A stretch of 5,510 bases of DNA from CAZNJQ01 sp964573545 (lineage in GTDB: Bacteria > Patescibacteriota > Minisyncoccia > Phycocordibacterales > UBA2135): NCBI GenBank assembly GCA_964573545.1, contig CAZNJQ010000030.1, forward strand, positions 1-5,510, read 5' to 3'. The stretch's first letter is position 1. Every line of letters begins with the position of its first letter. A model generated the notes under the pieces. The model was not told the DNA's origin. It made no database searches and saw nothing but the letters and a program-made list of their open reading frames with translations. The translations under genes were made by a program, and so were the position numbers. Below, piece by piece: positions 5,358 to 5,510 of this stretch.

Positions 5358-5384
5358 AGTATAACAGAACAACTGATGCGTAAA
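5358..5384 (-). promoter_or_regulatory. Candidate promoter for the methyltransferase gene
   Basis: On the minus strand a good -10, TATACT (plus 5358-5363), sits about 50 bases upstream of the start codon. The best -35, TTTACG (5379-5384), is 15 bases further up and only four of six match consensus. It overlaps one copy of the TTTTACGC repeat, so regulator-assisted transcription is possible. Confidence 0.38.
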
Positions 5385-5397
5385 AGTACGCGTAAAA
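5378..5397. repeat. Direct repeat with embedded palindrome near the -35 region
   Basis: GCGTAAAA occurs at 5378-5385 and again at 5390-5397, a 12-base period. The palindrome TACGCGTA (5387-5394) overlaps the second copy. The element overlaps and precedes the candidate -35 of the methyltransferase promoter, where an operator or activator site would be expected. The repeat is seen directly; the regulatory role is inferred. Confidence 0.5.
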
Positions 5398-5448
5398 CTA
5401 TGGTGCATACTATACGATTTTAGCTATCGCGTCCTGAATCGAAATACA

Positions 5449-5510
5449 TTACAGGCAAATAAACGCGGCGATGGTGTCTTTCTCCCGAAGCCGCATGATA
5501 CGCACGCCCT
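5449..5510 (-). CDS. gyrA: DNA gyrase subunit A, C-terminal end (partial)
   Basis: The minus strand from the right edge reads GVRIMRLREKDTIAAFICL and then stops with TAA (5449-5451). The incomplete first codon ends in AG, consistent with CAG (Gln). A Gln-Gly-Val-Arg-(I/L/V)-Met-Arg-Leu stretch followed by Asp, a small residue pair and a hydrophobic finish is typical of the last beta-pinwheel blade of GyrA, which wraps DNA during ATP-dependent supercoiling. Topoisomerase IV subunit ParC has a related domain but usually not this repeat ending. Only 19 codons are visible, so the call rests on one motif. The gene reads towards the methyltransferase on the same strand with 138 bases between them. 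No clear terminator hairpin is seen in that spacer. Confidence 0.72.
   Translation of the reverse strand, partial: GVRIMRLREKDTIAAFICL

Overview
The window looks like part of a metagenome-assembled chromosome from the Candidate Phyla Radiation (Patescibacteria, probably a Parcubacteria-type lineage). This is inference. The main reason is a tandem run of small two-helix proteins of the kind annotated in these genomes as type IV secretion system pilins (VirB2/TrbC-like), placed directly behind a membrane-anchored solute-binding protein. Small gene sizes, short spacers and a 100-N scaffold gap fit the same picture. No taxonomic marker in the window is long enough to settle the phylum.

Layout, left to right. 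Plus strand: a complete tRNA-Leu(UAG) at 1-81, then a two-gene unit of an SPFH/band-7 (stomatin/prohibitin-like) membrane protein (160-996) and an abutting single-pass membrane protein with a four-cysteine outer domain (997-1557). A strong, probably bidirectional terminator (1576-1609) closes this unit and separates it from everything to the right, which is on the minus strand.

The minus-strand block, read in its own 5'-to-3' direction, runs from the right edge of the window. It begins with the last 19 codons of a gene that reads like the end of DNA gyrase subunit A (5449-5510). A 138-base intergenic region with a candidate promoter follows, then a class I SAM-dependent methyltransferase (4696-5310). 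Next come a membrane-anchored family-1 extracellular solute-binding protein (3346-4662), a gap-interrupted pilin-like reading frame (2848-3342), and three intact pilin-like genes (2349-2783, 1950-2282, 1638-1928). Spacing inside the block is 3 to 66 bases, so the binding protein and pilins are probably co-transcribed, with possible extra promoters in the two AT-rich spacers.

The most interesting unit is the binding protein plus pilin paralogues. There are four reading frames, and probably five genes, because the two sides of the N gap appear to encode the same part of the fold. No ABC permease, transport ATPase, VirB4-type ATPase or prepilin peptidase is visible here. The arrangement suggests a cell-surface assembly, perhaps a fibre or pore linked to capture of an external ligand, but its function cannot be read from the sequence. 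All five genes of this unit lack a recognisable Shine-Dalgarno sequence, while the two plus-strand genes have clear ones.
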